Shown: positions 47,342 through 61,479, counted from the stretch's first letter. The stretch is 64,000 nucleotides of DNA from Labyrinthula sp. Ha (GCA_015227615.1 JAALGZ010000004.1:1240001-1304000); one strand, 5' to 3'. Notes: a model not told the origin generated them from the letters alone. Numbers and translations: made by a program.

Positions 47342-50300
47342 TTCTGATAATTGGGAATTTATTTTTCCTAGTCGATCTTATGTTTTGTGTGAAATTGACA
47401 CGAAAGTAATCCCCCATTGTGCTTAGTTTCAAGTAAGATATCTATTTGCTTTAAGGGATTTTGGAGTACTCTCCTAGAATCCCAAAGTTCCAACAGAAAG
47501 AGTTGATCTAGGAAATATAGCAACAAATAACATGAATGTATTTGAAAACTTCATATCGACTTTTACTTCAAAAATGCAGGCAATAATAGATTCTAAGTCC
47601 GCGTCTTAGGATTGAAAGAAAGTGAGCCCTTTACACGCAGTCGAACTCTTGTAAGATTTAGCTGATGCGTAACACATATGAACGAGTGAATTCCTTAAAG
47701 TTTTACCTTTTATTGGACATTGGGCGATGGATAATCCGTTGTTTTGCTAAGATAGGCAATCGGTTCTTTAAGAATCTTTTGTGTCGACGAGATGTAACTT
47801 CGGGTTGTTTGCCGAAATCACTTTTAATCTTGCTTCACACCAATAGTGCTATTTGAAGATTCTATTTAGACTTAATTCTCATTAAGTTTTGCATTATTAA
47901 TTGAAGAAAAGTTAAATCGAACTGGTGCACATAGGAACCACCTTGAGTTAGATCAGAAGGAACAAGGAAATCATACCTTCATCATTCACCTAGGTATTCA
48001 CAGAGAATGGAGGATATGAACTCATATACAAAAACTTCAATAAGATAATATAGTTAAGCTAGAGGTACTTCAGGTTTGATCTTTCGTGCAATGTGCTTGT
48101 ACTCAGCTAAAATTCTGAGTATAGCCTGCATACTCATAGACATCTTATATGAAAACCCACGGTAGCCTGAGGACATTGTTCCAAGAGCCTGAGTTCCAAA
48201 TATCATTCTCGAGGATTTAAACTTGGGACTTGTCTTTCACATGTTAACAATTTTGAGCATTCTCCAGAAGTGAAATATTTCATTCAATCATCATTGTGTT
48301 CCTTGCATTCCTGTTGTCGCGGGGCCACATCACAATAATATCTCCATGGCCTCATCTATAAAGTTAAATTACTCCAGAATGAGCACCTTCAAGTTCTTTA
48401 GTTACCTCTTTTTATTCTAAAAATGAAAACTACTTTCAAGAGTTTAGTGATCCGTTAGATGCCTCTATGGCAGCAGCATGGCTTGGAGATCATGAACTTC
48501 TACGCATTTCTCCTTTCCGAAAGATATGCTTTGGTTTAAATTGAAGTTGTGTATCATAATTTCAGTAAACTAAAGATATCTGCTGTACTCTTGATGTTCA
48601 TACCATTACTTACCATTATCTGTACAGTTCTAGCTCTTTTTTAAAGCAATACAATATAAAATAAGCCTCGTAATGATCTTTCCTAAACGAGAATACCGTT
48701 ACATGTGCCAGTTCTTTGGATCTTCATATCATTAATTTAGGGCTCAAAATGTCTCTAGTACATTTAATAATAGTACTTTGTATATATATATACTCAGCCT
48801 TCAAACAGGATTTTCCCTTTCGGTGTATGTTCTGTGGTTGTGTAGACACATTGATCCACCTTAGAAGAAGACGAGGTTACAAATTTCCGTAAAACTTTAG
48901 TTGCATTTCAAATATATTAGTACATTTTGGCATTTTACTAAATTTATGTATATTTATCTTTTAGATATTGTTGGGAAGTTAATTTAAATAGTAGATGCTA
49001 AGGTTTGATATTTGAATTTTATATGATAAGTAGCGTTTATTACCGCTACGAGGTATTGGTGATAGTTATAGTTTAACAATACCGACATATTGTAAGGCCT
49101 TCTATATCCGTATTTTCTGTGCAACAATATGGTCCAGTCTTTTAAGAACTTTAATAAAGGTTATTGATTTTCCTACTCTAAGTATAATCCAAATAAGCTT
49201 AATGGAAAACTGAGAAAATATTACTTGCTTAAACGAGAAAATAGAAGAACAACAGAAATTAAGGAATGTTTTTAAGAGAAAGAGGACCAGCCTTTATTGC
49301 AGTTTCGCCCAGTTTAGTTTCTTTCTGGTGGTGGTAGCTTTCTTCAGTTGATATGTACCTACCTTTTTTCTTTCTGTTAGCAGTATTAGATTCATAATTA
49401 GCCGAATGTGTTAATAGCAAGCTGTTAAGACACGATGTTACAACAGGTGCTTTTTATAGACTTAAAATAGCTTGTGACTAAAATTTTTAGTAAGACGGAT
49501 ATTGAAAGTTTGTTTTATCTATAAAAAAGTAGAAGAGATGTAAAAATAATTTAGTAGTTAAGAAATGAAAAAAAGCGGAAGTAACAAATAAGAGAAGGAG
49601 GATTCGAATGGTTGATTTCTTGTACGCTTCACCTTAGTCTAAGTTAGTATTTTAATGGATTTATGCTTTACCAAGAATATTTACAAAAATTATTATTCGA
49701 AAAGCGAGTAAAACATTATTTATAGATTAGAGAAACCTGTGGTAGAAAGAGTTTCAACAATAACATTGCACTTTATTAACGTATAAGAGTATTGTAGTGG
49801 TTTATCTTACCGTTAATCGACGTTTTTACCGGGATACAACCTTGCCACATTTATCAGGATTAATTACTATTGCGTTTCCTTCACTCTCTTGTAAATTTTA
49901 TCTGATTTTATTATTGAACAAACTCTGGTATATAACAAAAAATGAACCGATGTCACCAGATGTCATGTTGTTATTTCTGCTGCATCGACAACTTTTCTGG
50001 TAATTTAGACTTCATTCATTCTATGATTTACATTATCCGTTTACAAGAGAAAAAATATGATTCTAATTCTATTGTACGGAATACAATTGATGCTTAATTT
50101 CGTTCTACCGCAGTTTGGACATATAGGTTATTATCTGTACTTCCAAGAATGTCCATCTAGCTGGTACCAGTGTATGTAAGTTTTTCTAGTATGTGTCAGT
50201 ACTTTAGATTGAGAAAAAACTCATAAAATAAGAACACAGTTTTCCTTTAACCTTTTATATCAAATAGACAATAACTCTAGGCAGTAAGTTAATATTTCCA

Positions 50301-53300
50301 GAATAATTTAGAATGGTACTGAAGTATGATGCTGTAGGAGAATTGAGATCATCTCTTTGAAGAAGTAATTAACCATCACAAAGATTTTATGGGCTATGAG
50401 TAGTTGAAATCCAGTGGAATTTGATCAAAATTAAAAATATGTATTTTATCCTAGAATAAGAGGCATTAGCTCTACTCGATTGCCTTATAAACATCATTTG
50501 AATATGCGAATGTAGTTATAGTCTTGTTTCCCTACAGTTAGAATGTGTTTTTGTTGAAACGGTACAACAAGAACTAAAGTGTTTATTTGCGAGGTATAGC
50601 TGTTATATATTGATTGTTAGTTATCGCACAAGGTACCACATTCAATGATTCAACCATCGCTTCAAATAAGAACTACGAATAATACGCCGCAAACAAGGGA
50701 GTCTTCCTTAATGATATTACTAATTGAACGTAAGTTTTGGTTAGCGACGATAACACGGCTCGTGTTAACCATACATTCAATGGGCAAAAGTCTGTATAAA
50801 CAATCATGAAGCGTTTGATAAACCATTTACATTCTAAGTAGGCTTACTGGTACTTCTGTCATTTGTTCTTAAAAGTGTCGAAGTAATCAAGTATCCAAAA
50901 TTAAATATGGTAATTAGGTTAAGTATGAGAAGTTCTCATATATTGGAGTGGCGTAAGTCTGCAGGAGGTTGACAATTTGGTGTAACTTTCAGGTAGAAAC
51001 CTAATAGCAATTTAAATCTAAGTAATTACTACTACTGCCAAGTTTACTCCTAACATAATTATAAGGTCCAACCAGGCCTTTAAAGTAAAATAAGAGAGAT
51101 ATAATCTAAGTAGACAAATGCTTACGTTTTAGATGTTTTGATAAGTAACGAAAGGTATAGTTTTCTGCAAGAGAGCATATTACTAGAAATGGAAGTAGTT
51201 TGTACCTGGTAGTCTAAGAATAGATATATTTCCTCATAGAATAGCCCATGTCGTATAGACTACAGTCGTTAAAGATATCAGCTTATTTCCTAATTTTTGA
51301 AAACGGCCTAGACTGCAATGATCAAATCATCCTGTTAAACCACAATCGCCTGAGACTCTTTGAAAAAAAACATCAATAACTCTACACCTAGAAAAAAAGA
51401 TCATGAGCTCAATGTCAATGCAATTGAGTTTATATGACAAATATTCTTGTGTTTTCATTTACTATTATTTTGCTCGTCCAAGATACTTATGATTTAAGCC
51501 ATAAACTAGATGAAGACGTTAAGTTTTGCCTTCCAGAAAGGTTGATAAGTCATTTATCATAGCCAAGTGCTACTGGAAGATGATATTAGGTTTAACTACG
51601 ACTTTCAAGAGCTGGACTCAGGCTTTGCAATTAATCATTTTTTTATGGATTGATTTAGAGATTATTTGTCATTTTCAGATGCGTAGCTCCGTTAGAGAAC
51701 TATAATGATAGTGAGATTTGCAACTAGAAATTTAATTATTTCCTCATTTAGTGATCCCCCAACAGAAATGGATGGTGTACAAAGTTTCAGATGTTTGTCC
51801 AAGTGTGCAAGTCAAGGTAGATATTTTACCAGCTGATCTGAAGCTGATGAGGCCATAAAAAAGATGTATTCAAGCTTAAACTCACTATCGGATTGGATGT
51901 TACTCCCTTAAAATATAGCGAAATAATAGAGTCAGATTTGACAATATTTCATCCCTTGCTAAACGTGTTTCTTTTATAGCTACTTTCCCCTTAAACTTGT
52001 AATAAGGCAAAGATGAACTTAAGTGGATACATTTAGCTTTATGACAATTGAACTTCAGTTTTTTAATGGGGTTTAAGTCAGATTTATTTTCATAAATAGC
52101 TTGAATTTATTCTGATTGGTGTCTGTAGCTAGTATCACCAATGGGGTGTTCTCAGATGCGGATTTAATGGTTTTAATATCATGTTGTACTTTTTCGGTGA
52201 TGTTTCTGGTTGTTGCTCTTTGCATTTTTTTTTATTATTTCTTACCAATTACACAAAACTTAATTAACCAAATTATATTCATTGGAAATATTCCTCTTAT
52301 TGGTTCATCAGCAGTATAGTTATTCTACTGCTTTTTCATTTTACTTAAATTAAATTTAACATTAACAAAGAGGTATTTCTACACTCTTTAGGTAATAGGC
52401 TTTATATCAGCTGCTATAATGTTTGAACAAATACCAAGCTCCAAAATGCATGGTACTAGATCAGTTCAGTAGTCACATCATTTTTCTTCTTCTTAATATT
52501 CATAGTACGTTGCTATTTCTAGCCATGGGATGTTATTATCATTATCACCTGCAAATGGATAGTTAGGATTACGATGGAGAAACACATTTTGAAACAACTT
52601 AAAACTTCGACTGACTGCTTATGGATTAAGAAGCAGTTCAAACTCCAGGTCTCATTTGATATAAGAAGAAAGTTGTGAATGCACCAAAACAAAGTTGCAA
52701 CCAAGAACATCTGCATCTCAATGACCTACTAAGCAATTGTTTCTAGGGTTCATTGTTAGCCATTCAAATTATTCTCCTGAATCCTTGTGATTGTTCAACC
52801 CTTTCCTTCAGGCAAGATTCTACTTAATGTTATCATTTAGGTGGATGAATTGGCTTAGTTACGTCGATCTTAGTATGACATTTGAAGAGTTCTTGTCTAG
52901 TTGTTGTACGTGGGGCCTCTATTTAATTGGCTCCATACAAAATTTCGACTCATTGGCCTACCAGTATAAATATAAACCCTTGAATTTTGGATATGAAATA
53001 GGAATAGGGGTGAAGAGTGAATCCTTTTGGAGGATTCATTCGGGCTTGTGAACTGTTTTTCAAGTGATTGAGTCAGTCTAGATGCCACACTGAGTGAGGA
53101 ATGGGGAACTCATTGGTAATTTCTGAGGAGTTTACTAAGGAGCTCGTTAAGGACTTTAAGTTTCATGCTGAGTTTCGAGTATCCTCCAAACTTTCAAAAT
53201 TTTCATTCAATGACTTTGAGGATCCTCAATTCCTCCATGAGGGAATTTCCTCAGTTAGTATCCCTAGATAGGACTAGCATGATTACGCGGGGATGTACAA

Positions 53301-53321
53301 GATTATTGGTTAAGCTAACTA
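47342..53321. other. 6-kb gene desert
   Basis: AT-rich intergenic DNA. A minus-strand open stretch at 49259-49450 (about 63 codons, ending in TAA) has lysine- and glutamate-rich, protein-like composition but no ATG, no splice sites of the local type and no recognised homology. Around 52960-53280 composition becomes more GC-rich, with small palindromes such as GAATCCTTTTGGAGGATTC. No RNA genes recognised. Confidence 0.45.
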
Positions 53322-55361
53322 TTAGAAAAAGAACCATGTGCGTTTGCCATTCTTGTTTTCTTTTTCCTCTATCTTTTGATCTTTATATTTAGTGAACTTC
53401 TTAAGATTGGGGGTTTGGAGTACAAACTCAATTTCTTCTTTGTCCAGAGTTTCATATTTCAGAAGACTCTCCGCTAAATGGCGAAGCTCTTTATGCTTGG
53501 ATAGCATAAGAGTCTTAACTCTCTTGTAACTCTCATCTAAAATGTGTCTCACTTCTTCCTCAACTTCCTTATCTGAGTGGTCTTCGCTAACAACCATTAG
53601 CCCAAGTTTATGGCTCATTCCATATCTCTTTACCATGCTCTTTGCAATTGCTGTAGCTTTCTCCAGATCATTTGAGGCACCTGTAGTAATATCATCATCA
53701 CCAAACTTAATCTCTTCCGCAATCCTGCCACCTAGACATACATCCAATTCAGCCAACAATTGTCTTTTGGTTCTCTGCATCATATCTTGTTCTTCTGGTA
53801 GCTGCACAACCATACCAAGGGCAGGGCCTCGAGGCAAAATAGTAGCTTTGTGCAAGGGCATTGCACCAGGTGTAAAGTGGGCTACTAGCGCATGCCCCCC
53901 TTCATGCCACGCAGTGTTAACTCGCACATCTTCAGGAATTACTCTACCAGAAGCTTCACCTCCTAAGAGAACCTTATCTTTTGCATACTCTAAATCATCA
54001 CCTTCTACACTACTTTTTCCTGCAACACTTGCCCTTACTGCAGCAATATTTATAATATTACTCAAATCTGCTCCGGATAATCCTGGTGTACCTCTTGCCA
54101 AAGTATCTACCATTCTTTCCATACTTGTCCCAAAAGCCTTTACTTTTAGTTTCCCTAAATAGTGTCTTATAATATCTTGTCTATCTTTCATATCTGGTAA
54201 GTTGACTACGATATTTCTATCAAATCTTCCTGGCCGTACCAAAGCAGGGTCAAGTATTTGCGGAAAGTTCGTAGCACCAATCATAATAACTCCTTCGGCT
54301 GAATTAAAACCATCTAACTCTACTAATAACTGATTCAAAGTCATACGTAATCCACCAGGTTCTTTTCCTCCTCTTTTTGCTCCAATAGCATCTATTTCAT
54401 CAATGAAAATAATACAAGGAGCATTCTCTTTAGCAGTTTGAAATAACTCTCTTATCCTTTTTGCACCCACACCAACATAAACTTCTTCAAATTCAGAACC
54501 AGAAGCATAAAAGAAAGGAACACCTGCTTCTCCAGCAACGGCTTTGGCAAGTAATGTCTTTCCTGTACCTGGGGGTCCTGTTAACATAATTCCCTTAGGT
54601 GGTTTTCCTCCTAGTCTGGTAAATTTTTCAGGTCCTTGTAAGTATGAAACAATAGAAACAAGCTCTTTTTTTCCTTCTTCAGCACCTTTCACATCACTAA
54701 ATTTAGTAGAAGATATTTCAGGTTTAACATTTTTTGAAGCCCCAGCTGAAAATTGAGGTGGAAGAGATATATCTTCTAAAAAACTAGATATTAAACTAAA
54801 AGCAATATAAGTAAGTAATAAAAACTTAAAACCTTTCCATAATTGAGAGCGTAAATCAAAGGGAGAAGGAACAACTTCTACTTTCAAAGGGGTATCGTTA
54901 CTATATCCTGGTCCATCATCTGGTTTATCATGTGAATGAGGTGAATCTGCATCACCTGAAAATGATTTTGCTGCTTGTGAAAAAGGACTGTTTATACTCT
55001 TTGGATTACTTACTCTTTCTATGGCGGAAACATATAAATTCTGAGTTACTTCGTTGTTCGCAAACTTCCCAGATTGAACCCTTTCAATAACTATATTTGG
55101 ATGTGTATTAACTAGAGAAGCTAAATATCGTGCTTGAGCATTAGGATTATCTGGCCTTGCGTTTGCTTGTGTTTCTAAATATATTAACCTAGCGCCTGCG
55201 TGTTCAGGAGTAAATACTTGTGAGTTTGTTCCATAGGGTCTTGAAACATGTTTGAAACTAACTCTTAATAATGGATTCCGTTTAACATAATGATATGATC
55301 TAAACAAAGTTTTGTTGGACGGCAGTGTTGTTATCCGGGGTATATGAAGAAGTAGATTCAT
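53322..55361 (-). CDS. YME1: YME1-like i-AAA protease (FtsH family)
   Basis: 679 residues from the ATG at 55361. This inner-mitochondrial-membrane ATP-dependent protease has its catalytic domains in the intermembrane space. The first 45 residues are Arg/Ser/Phe-rich and lack acids, a good mitochondrial presequence. The YME1 N-terminal domain follows ([20 protein letters not shown]). A transmembrane segment lies at about 178-195, Walker A GPPGTGKT at 262-269, pore loop YVGVGA, Walker [10 protein letters not shown], and Arg fingers in RPGRFDR. The zinc site is HEGGH at 486-490, with the third ligand in the later [10 protein letters not shown] region. The frame stays open for 54 codons upstream of this ATG, without another ATG. 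A 37-nt intron reaching an ATG near 55570 is conceivable but longer than other local introns. One transmembrane segment favours i-AAA over m-AAA. Confidence 0.94.
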   Translation of the reverse strand: MNLLLHIPRITTLPSNKTLFRSYHYVKRNPLLRVSFKHVSRPYGTNSQVFTPEHAGARLIYLETQANARPDNPNAQARYLASLVNTHPNIVIERVQSGKFANNEVTQNLYVSAIERVSNPKSINSPFSQAAKSFSGDADSPHSHDKPDDGPGYSNDTPLKVEVVPSPFDLRSQLWKGFKFLLLTYIAFSLISSFLEDISLPPQFSAGASKNVKPEISSTKFSDVKGAEEGKKELVSIVSYLQGPEKFTRLGGKPPKGIMLTGPPGTGKTLLAKAVAGEAGVPFFYASGSEFEEVYVGVGAKRIRELFQTAKENAPCIIFIDEIDAIGAKRGGKEPGGLRMTLNQLLVELDGFNSAEGVIMIGATNFPQILDPALVRPGRFDRNIVVNLPDMKDRQDIIRHYLGKLKVKAFGTSMERMVDTLARGTPGLSGADLSNIINIAAVRASVAGKSSVEGDDLEYAKDKVLLGGEASGRVIPEDVRVNTAWHEGGHALVAHFTPGAMPLHKATILPRGPALGMVVQLPEEQDMMQRTKRQLLAELDVCLGGRIAEEIKFGDDDITTGASNDLEKATAIAKSMVKRYGMSHKLGLMVVSEDHSDKEVEEEVRHILDESYKRVKTLMLSKHKELRHLAESLLKYETLDKEEIEFVLQTPNLKKFTKYKDQKIEEKENKNGKRTWFFF

Positions 55362-58300
55362 CTTCCTTTTACCTTGAAAGAATAGTGAAGAATATATAAG
55401 CTGATCTCTAGAACGCAAATTAATATTTTGGGCAATATTAAAACTGGGAATTTCTACCGGAACAAAGGTTTCTGTAAACCCAGAGGGGATGTAATATCTA
55501 TGTCCTACCTGGGTTACAAACACTTAGGGTAATTGCAAACAATTTCTGAACTTTAAGTAACTCAATCATAATACTACTTGATATGTATTCATAGAATAAC
55601 CTAGTTACAAATAAACAAAAAAGAAAGTACTACATCAATATCTTTTGCACAACTCTTGAGAAAAAAGTATAAAAACAACAAGAAGAAAATTTTAAACTTT
55701 CTGAATACCCCTGGTATACAGAAGCAAGCAAAACCCACTGAAGCTACTTCTAATTTTTGTAGGTTCTGTTCTGCTGTAGTTATAATGGAAGTTTGTTTCA
55801 TTGCAGAGTTAAGTCAACGAAAACTAGTTGTAACATCGATATTGAGTCTGCAATAAGACAGACATAGTACACAAGTGTAGACACACAACGGACGTGAAAT
55901 TAATCTTGTACTTAAGCCTGGTGATACACGGCTATTTCCAACATTTGGAGGTACAGATAAAATTCAGAAAAAGAATTAAAGATTTTTTCCTTAATTAGAT
56001 TCTTTAAAGCACAGCTTATGACCATGTGGGCAGCACAGCATACAACCAGTTTTACTACTATTCCAGTGACCTATGATAAGTAAAGTTGTATGTACATGGA
56101 AGAATATGTTTTCTTGAATTCCACTATTATGTTACGGAGGTATATTATTAGTTATTTTCTGTATTGTTGTGAGCTATCTCTGAGCATTTTAGTTTTTATA
56201 ATCAGCAAATAATTAACATATTTAGAGTTTTTTTACTCTCTTTCTGGTTTGGTACATGTACTCTGTTACAAGAAAACCTATTCAAACTTTTCAATATAAA
56301 CTCCCTTAGACATTCGTCCAGTGTCACTTCATATTTCATGCACAAGTATAATCTTACTGCATGCGTGTTAGCCCATATATATGTCGCTCATGATAGCTAA
56401 GAGAGCGAATACTACAGCGGACATATCAGGATCACATTTTCGGACAAAACATGGAATTTTCTGATACCTTGGTCCATGTTCTGCTGCTTTAATTTATAAA
56501 ATTGTTATAGATGAAATTGGTCTTAAGGTATTTGCTTCTGGAAAATGCCATTTATTCAAAGAACGCAGCGTAGGCATTGGATTAATATTCAAAATACGTT
56601 TGGCAGTACTGTTCATTTTCGTGTTCTTGGTTTGGTCAATACATCATGAAATAAGGTGTCTTGAACTATGTAGATAACAATTAAATAATAGTTGGTTTTT
56701 GCTGTTTAAGTAGCAACATCTGATGCAAACAAATTTGAAGTAGAGATCTATGGCGTGATAATTAAATGTAGTTGACACTGGCTTCGGTAAGAACACCCTG
56801 TAAAGCAATTGTAGTAAAAATATGGAAACATCGTATTTACTTTCTTCAAACTCTTTTGTTTACCTAGATAAGTTGTTGGGATTCTCAAGCAAGTACTTTG
56901 CATAAAGGCTCTGACATGGCAAATAATCTTATTTAATCTTGCAATACCTTGTGATCAACCTCATTAAGATTCATTCAAAGTTTTGGTGCTGCATTTACGA
57001 ATTTCTTCTTATACATTCACCTATCTGACATCACTTAAACGTATGAATGATCGGATCCTTAAGAAAGAAAGTGGCAATACCCTCAACTCAACTAAGGGTA
57101 TTGGATCCAAGTATATTGGACGGTTTACAATTGCGACCTGGTTCAGCCATGAAGAGGTGCACAAACAGTGATAATACTCGAATCTGAATATACGTTTTTA
57201 AAATGCTGCTGCAGCTGTTAAATTTCTTAATTATCTATTGGTGGCTATACCGCTAGGTTTACCCTCCATCCCTTTCTGGAAGGTATTAATCTGTACAAGA
57301 ATAAGTTATTTATTTTGTTTTCCAAGGCTCAGCTTGAAGAGAGCCCCATAGTCTTTGGATTTACAGTAGTAAGTTTAGTTTCAGCCTTAACTTATAGTTT
57401 TTATATTCATGGACAATAGCTAGATATAAGATACATCTTAGATGTTTTCATTGTTTTTCTCTAAGTAGCGGTATGTAGATGAAACGCCATATAGTCAGCA
57501 TATATTGTATTGCCTCTACAAGTGAGAAAAAAAAACTACCTAAGAAATAAACTATGTAACTTTCAACTTTACTTCGAAAACATTATGTTTAACGGTTTTG
57601 TAATAATATAAGAGGATAATATCTGAGTTTTCCTATACCCTAGCAAGAGCACTTCCTAACGAAGGTCTTCTGGAAAGTAAGTCAAGTCTTCTTAGAGTAA
57701 CTTTACCAAGTGGATTCTCCAAAACCTGTTGTCCAGTATATTTTTCTTATTGGGCATAAATGAAATTAACATAGAAATCCAGTAGTTCTTGAACATGCGA
57801 TATAAATGAATTGTGAGAAAACTAGAGGTTGTTCGTATCTATCCGCTTTATAGTTAAAGGGTCACACAGTTGTTCCTGCAGACAACTACAGAATAATACA
57901 GGTGATTAAGACTACTAGTAAGTATTCATACTGAAAATACGCAATATCGGCGGAGAACTAAAGCACAAAAATATTCATCTAAACTGTTTCAATTCAGATA
58001 AATATTTATCCTAGCCAAATACAAATACGATTTTCGAGAAAAGCTTAAGTACACAAATACGTTCATATTTTACATGATGTTACCATCAAATTCAAAATAG
58101 GTGTTAGTAAGTTTCTAAGTCTTTAAGAAACCCATACCATCTGAAGTAGAACATTTGAAAAAATTGTATGAGTATTGGAAGAAGAGAAACAAAGGGGAGA
58201 TCCCTATACCCGGATAATAGCTGGGAGTCTTGTCATAGATTGAGGTACTAACTAAGACTTCCTAAAGACAGTTTCAGTATAGTACATGGTGGATCAATTG

Positions 58301-59698
58301 TGAGCACTTTTATGAATTTCTCGAAAAAAATCGCGCTCCCTTATTTAATATTGTTCTTTATTCCTCTGCTTTCTAATGAATAAGCTATGATCTACTGGAT
58401 TTTAACTGTTTCTCAATGTGGCAATCTAATTAAGTATTCTCTGAAAGAAACAAACTGCTTTAATCTAAGTCTCGTTACAACTGCTTAGAAAAACCGCTGC
58501 TTTAATTATAATGGCAAAAAATGAAAAGGATAGATGTATCCAGCACAAAAAGAATAATTGTATTTTGAAATGATGCATTGGCTTTCATGAGATATTACGT
58601 TGGGTGCTCAAAGGGAATAGTGGCAAGTTTCCTTGAGTTAATATGTGTTTTATTAACCAAAGTGTTTGTATACTCTCAAAGAGCAAATACCCGTAAATTT
58701 ATAGTATTTAAGTCTAATAAGGTATTAGAGTATAATATAGCAATTGCGGTAAACATATGTTGCAAAGGAAATACACCTCTTAACCCCACAGCAAAATCTA
58801 AAAACGTGAACTCCATTATCTCGGGACCAGTTCTTATTCGTCCAGTACTCACACATGTTCGACTCACGTTTTCTAGGTTGATGAAGAGTATTCTATGGCT
58901 TAAAAGTAAGCTAAGTTGGTCTTGAAATAGAGGATATCTGCTACAGACTGTGCATCATTGCTCTAAATATTAGCCATTTTAGCCATTTAGGGGTAATAAA
59001 GCAATTTGTTGTTATATATGCGCTTTTCAATAATACAAGATTGAGTACATGATTTGATACCCGATTTCACACAACATAATTATACTCTTCCGAGCAAAAA
59101 AAGGTTTCGCAAGAGCTGAGTATGATTTCTATCTTTAATTCAAAGCGAAAACAATATCTAAATGAGCAGAACACAAAAAGGCTAAGGGAACAGATTTCCA
59201 GAACGATGGATTTTCTATTAGCTTTCTTTATAAATTCCATTTTAATTTCGTGACATGAATATAATTCCTATTATTACACTTTCTAGTTGATAATCATGTT
59301 AAAGTGTCTAACTTAAGTCTGCTAAACAAATACCTAGTTTTGATTAAGGCCTGTGTTTACCTCCATCTATAAAAAAGGTTATACCATTTCTCCAAGATCC
59401 TAGTAAAAAAAATCTCCATAAGCCTAATCAGGATTTCATTTTGTAATTTGCTATAGTTCTACCACAATACTTAGATAAAGAGCTACAGAAACTTTGTGCT
59501 ATTGAAACGCTTTTTGAAACCTAGACTTTCCTAGTACAAACTCTTTAAAAATTTTATTTTCTTATACAGAATTTTGAAACCATTAAGACATACTAATATT
59601 TTGTTTATATTCAACATTAGTTTTCACCAAAAATATGATTGTCCACTTAAGTATAGAGTTTACTTTATTGACTCAACTTCTGAAGGAACGGAAATATG

Positions 59699-59729
<31 letters not shown>

Positions 59730-59889
59730 GTTTGCCCATGTATAAATTTGCCCAAAATAATATATTATGAATAGATGACGCGCGCATTTTGCGGATATCC
59801 CAAATACAGTAAGGTATTGGGCAAAAGTCTTGTAACAAATAGAACGCAGAAAGAAAGTTTGGGAAAATCAAACACATATCAATTAAAAG
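55362..59889. other. 4.5-kb gene desert
   Basis: AT-rich region between the divergent YME1 and glutamine synthetase genes, so both promoters must lie at its ends. Open frames up to 115 codons (58578-58925, +) look non-coding. A T-arm-like string near 58855 lacks the rest of a tRNA. It contains the AT microsatellite at 59699-59724. Confidence 0.5.
59699..59724. repeat. (AT)13 microsatellite
   Basis: Pure AT dinucleotide run of 26 nt, 165 nt upstream of the glutamine synthetase start. It is the clearest simple repeat in the window and may lie in the promoter. Confidence 0.95.
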
Positions 59890-61221
59890 ATGAATTCAAA
59901 CTATGTAAAAGCAGAATATATTTGGATTGGAGGACATGGGGAACTAAGATCTAAAACTAAGATTATTCATGGTAAGAGTACTGTGAAGTTAAGTGATCTT
60001 CCGAAGTGGAACTATGACGGATCAAGTACAGATCAAGCTCCTGGAGAAGACTCAGAAGTTATTATTGTTCCAAGAGCTATCTTTCATGACCCTTTTAGAG
60101 GTGGAAACTCTGTCCTTGTAGTTACAGATACTTATACACCTAAAATGGAACCACTTCCAACAAACTCAAGAAACTTAGCAAATAAAATATTTGAAAGTAA
60201 GACAGAGGATGAACCTTGGTTTGGTATTGAACAAGAATATACTCTATTTAAAGATGGACGTCCACTTGGTTGGCCAAAAAGTAAAGCTAGAAGTATTGGT
60301 GGAAAACCTACAGAGCAGATTGGATATCCGGCACCACAAGGTCCATATTATTGTTCAGCAGGTGCTGGAGTATCCTTTGGTCGTGAAGTAGCTGAAGAAC
60401 ATTTATTATTATGTATGAAAGCTGGTTTAACATTAAGTGGAATAAATGCAGAAGTTATGCCTGGTCAATGGGAGTTTCAAGTAGGACCTTGTACAGGAAT
60501 AACTTCAGGAGATATGATGACTTGTTCAAGATATATACTAAATAGAGTAGGAGAAAAATATGGAATAGGCATATCTTTACATCCTAAGCCAGTATCAGGT
60601 GATTGGAATGGAGCAGGTTGTCATACAAACTTTTCAACTAAAGCTATGAGAGAAGAAGAAGATGCTTTAAATAAACATATTATTCCAGCTATTGAAGCAC
60701 TTGGAAAAAGACATGCACAACATATTCATAGTTATGGTGCAGGAAATGATGAAAGACTTACTGGAAAACATGAAACAGGTGATATAGGAACTTTTAAATA
60801 TGGTGTTGCAGATAGAGGAGCAAGTATAAGAATACCAAATTCTACACAAGAAGAAGGAAAAGGATATTTTGAAGATAGAAGACCAGCTTCTAATATGGAT
60901 CCATATGTAGTAACTAGTATGATATTTGATAGTTCTATTTTAGAAGGAAAATATTCTTCTGAATTTGCAGCTATTAAAACAGAAGGTGTAGATGTAAATC
61001 AAGGAGAAATTATTCATACAAATATTGAAGAACAAGTAAAAGTTGCTGAGGAAGTAAAAGAAGCAGAAGCTGAAAAAGAAGTTACTGAACTTGATAAACA
61101 AGAGAAAGTTGCTGAAGCAGTAGAAGAAAAAAAAGAACCTACAAAAATACCTAAAGCAACTAAACCTGAACCTAAGAAAAAAGCAAAGAAGAAGAAGAAG
61201 AAAGGCTGTGTTGCACAATAG
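59890..61221 (+). CDS. GLUL: Glutamine synthetase type II with polybasic CaaX tail
   Basis: Intronless, 443 residues. It makes glutamine from glutamate, ammonia and ATP. The core (1 to about 357) is a standard eukaryotic [17 protein letters not shown], signature [18 protein letters not shown], metal-site [27 protein letters not shown] loop [18 protein letters not shown], and RGASIRIPN followed by [19 protein letters not shown] proteins normally end soon after this point. Here about 85 residues follow. First comes a Glu/Lys/Val-rich, coiled-coil-like stretch, then [19 protein letters not shown] at the very end. CVAQ is a C-terminal CaaX box with Gln last, favouring farnesylation, preceded by ten Lys in the last 16 residues, as in K-Ras4B. 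Inference: it is lipid-modified and held at an acidic membrane. No signal or transit peptide. Stop TAG. Confidence 0.95.
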   Translation: MNSNYVKAEYIWIGGHGELRSKTKIIHGKSTVKLSDLPKWNYDGSSTDQAPGEDSEVIIVPRAIFHDPFRGGNSVLVVTDTYTPKMEPLPTNSRNLANKIFESKTEDEPWFGIEQEYTLFKDGRPLGWPKSKARSIGGKPTEQIGYPAPQGPYYCSAGAGVSFGREVAEEHLLLCMKAGLTLSGINAEVMPGQWEFQVGPCTGITSGDMMTCSRYILNRVGEKYGIGISLHPKPVSGDWNGAGCHTNFSTKAMREEEDALNKHIIPAIEALGKRHAQHIHSYGAGNDERLTGKHETGDIGTFKYGVADRGASIRIPNSTQEEGKGYFEDRRPASNMDPYVVTSMIFDSSILEGKYSSEFAAIKTEGVDVNQGEIIHTNIEEQVKVAEEVKEAEAEKEVTELDKQEKVAEAVEEKKEPTKIPKATKPEPKKKAKKKKKKGCVAQ

Positions 61222-61479
61222 ATATCGTCTATCGTCAAAGTTAAATACTTTACTGATTTGTCTTCCTACTATTTATTCTATCGATTAAAACAAAACTTTA
61301 CAAAAAAGTTTTGTTAGAAGAAATTATTGTACATTTCAGATTTAAGGATTCTATTTTAGAAACACAACTTATCATAATAGTTGAATACTTTATTCTTATT
61401 GTTTATATTAAGACAATCTACAGTTAAATGAGAAAAGTTGAAAAGCATACCTATTCAGGACTTAATCTTTATTCATATT

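Noticed and set aside
49600-49630. B-box-like ATTCGAAT string on the minus strand
   Set aside because: No tRNA cloverleaf can be drawn and the flanks do not pair.
53542-54162. 206-codon frame opposite the YME1 gene
   Set aside because: Antisense shadow of the AAA and protease domains; serine- and proline-rich only because it mirrors the real gene.
58830-58880. T-arm-like string ACATGTTCGACTCACGT
   Set aside because: Four of five stem pairs form, but no A-box, anticodon arm or acceptor stem lies upstream.
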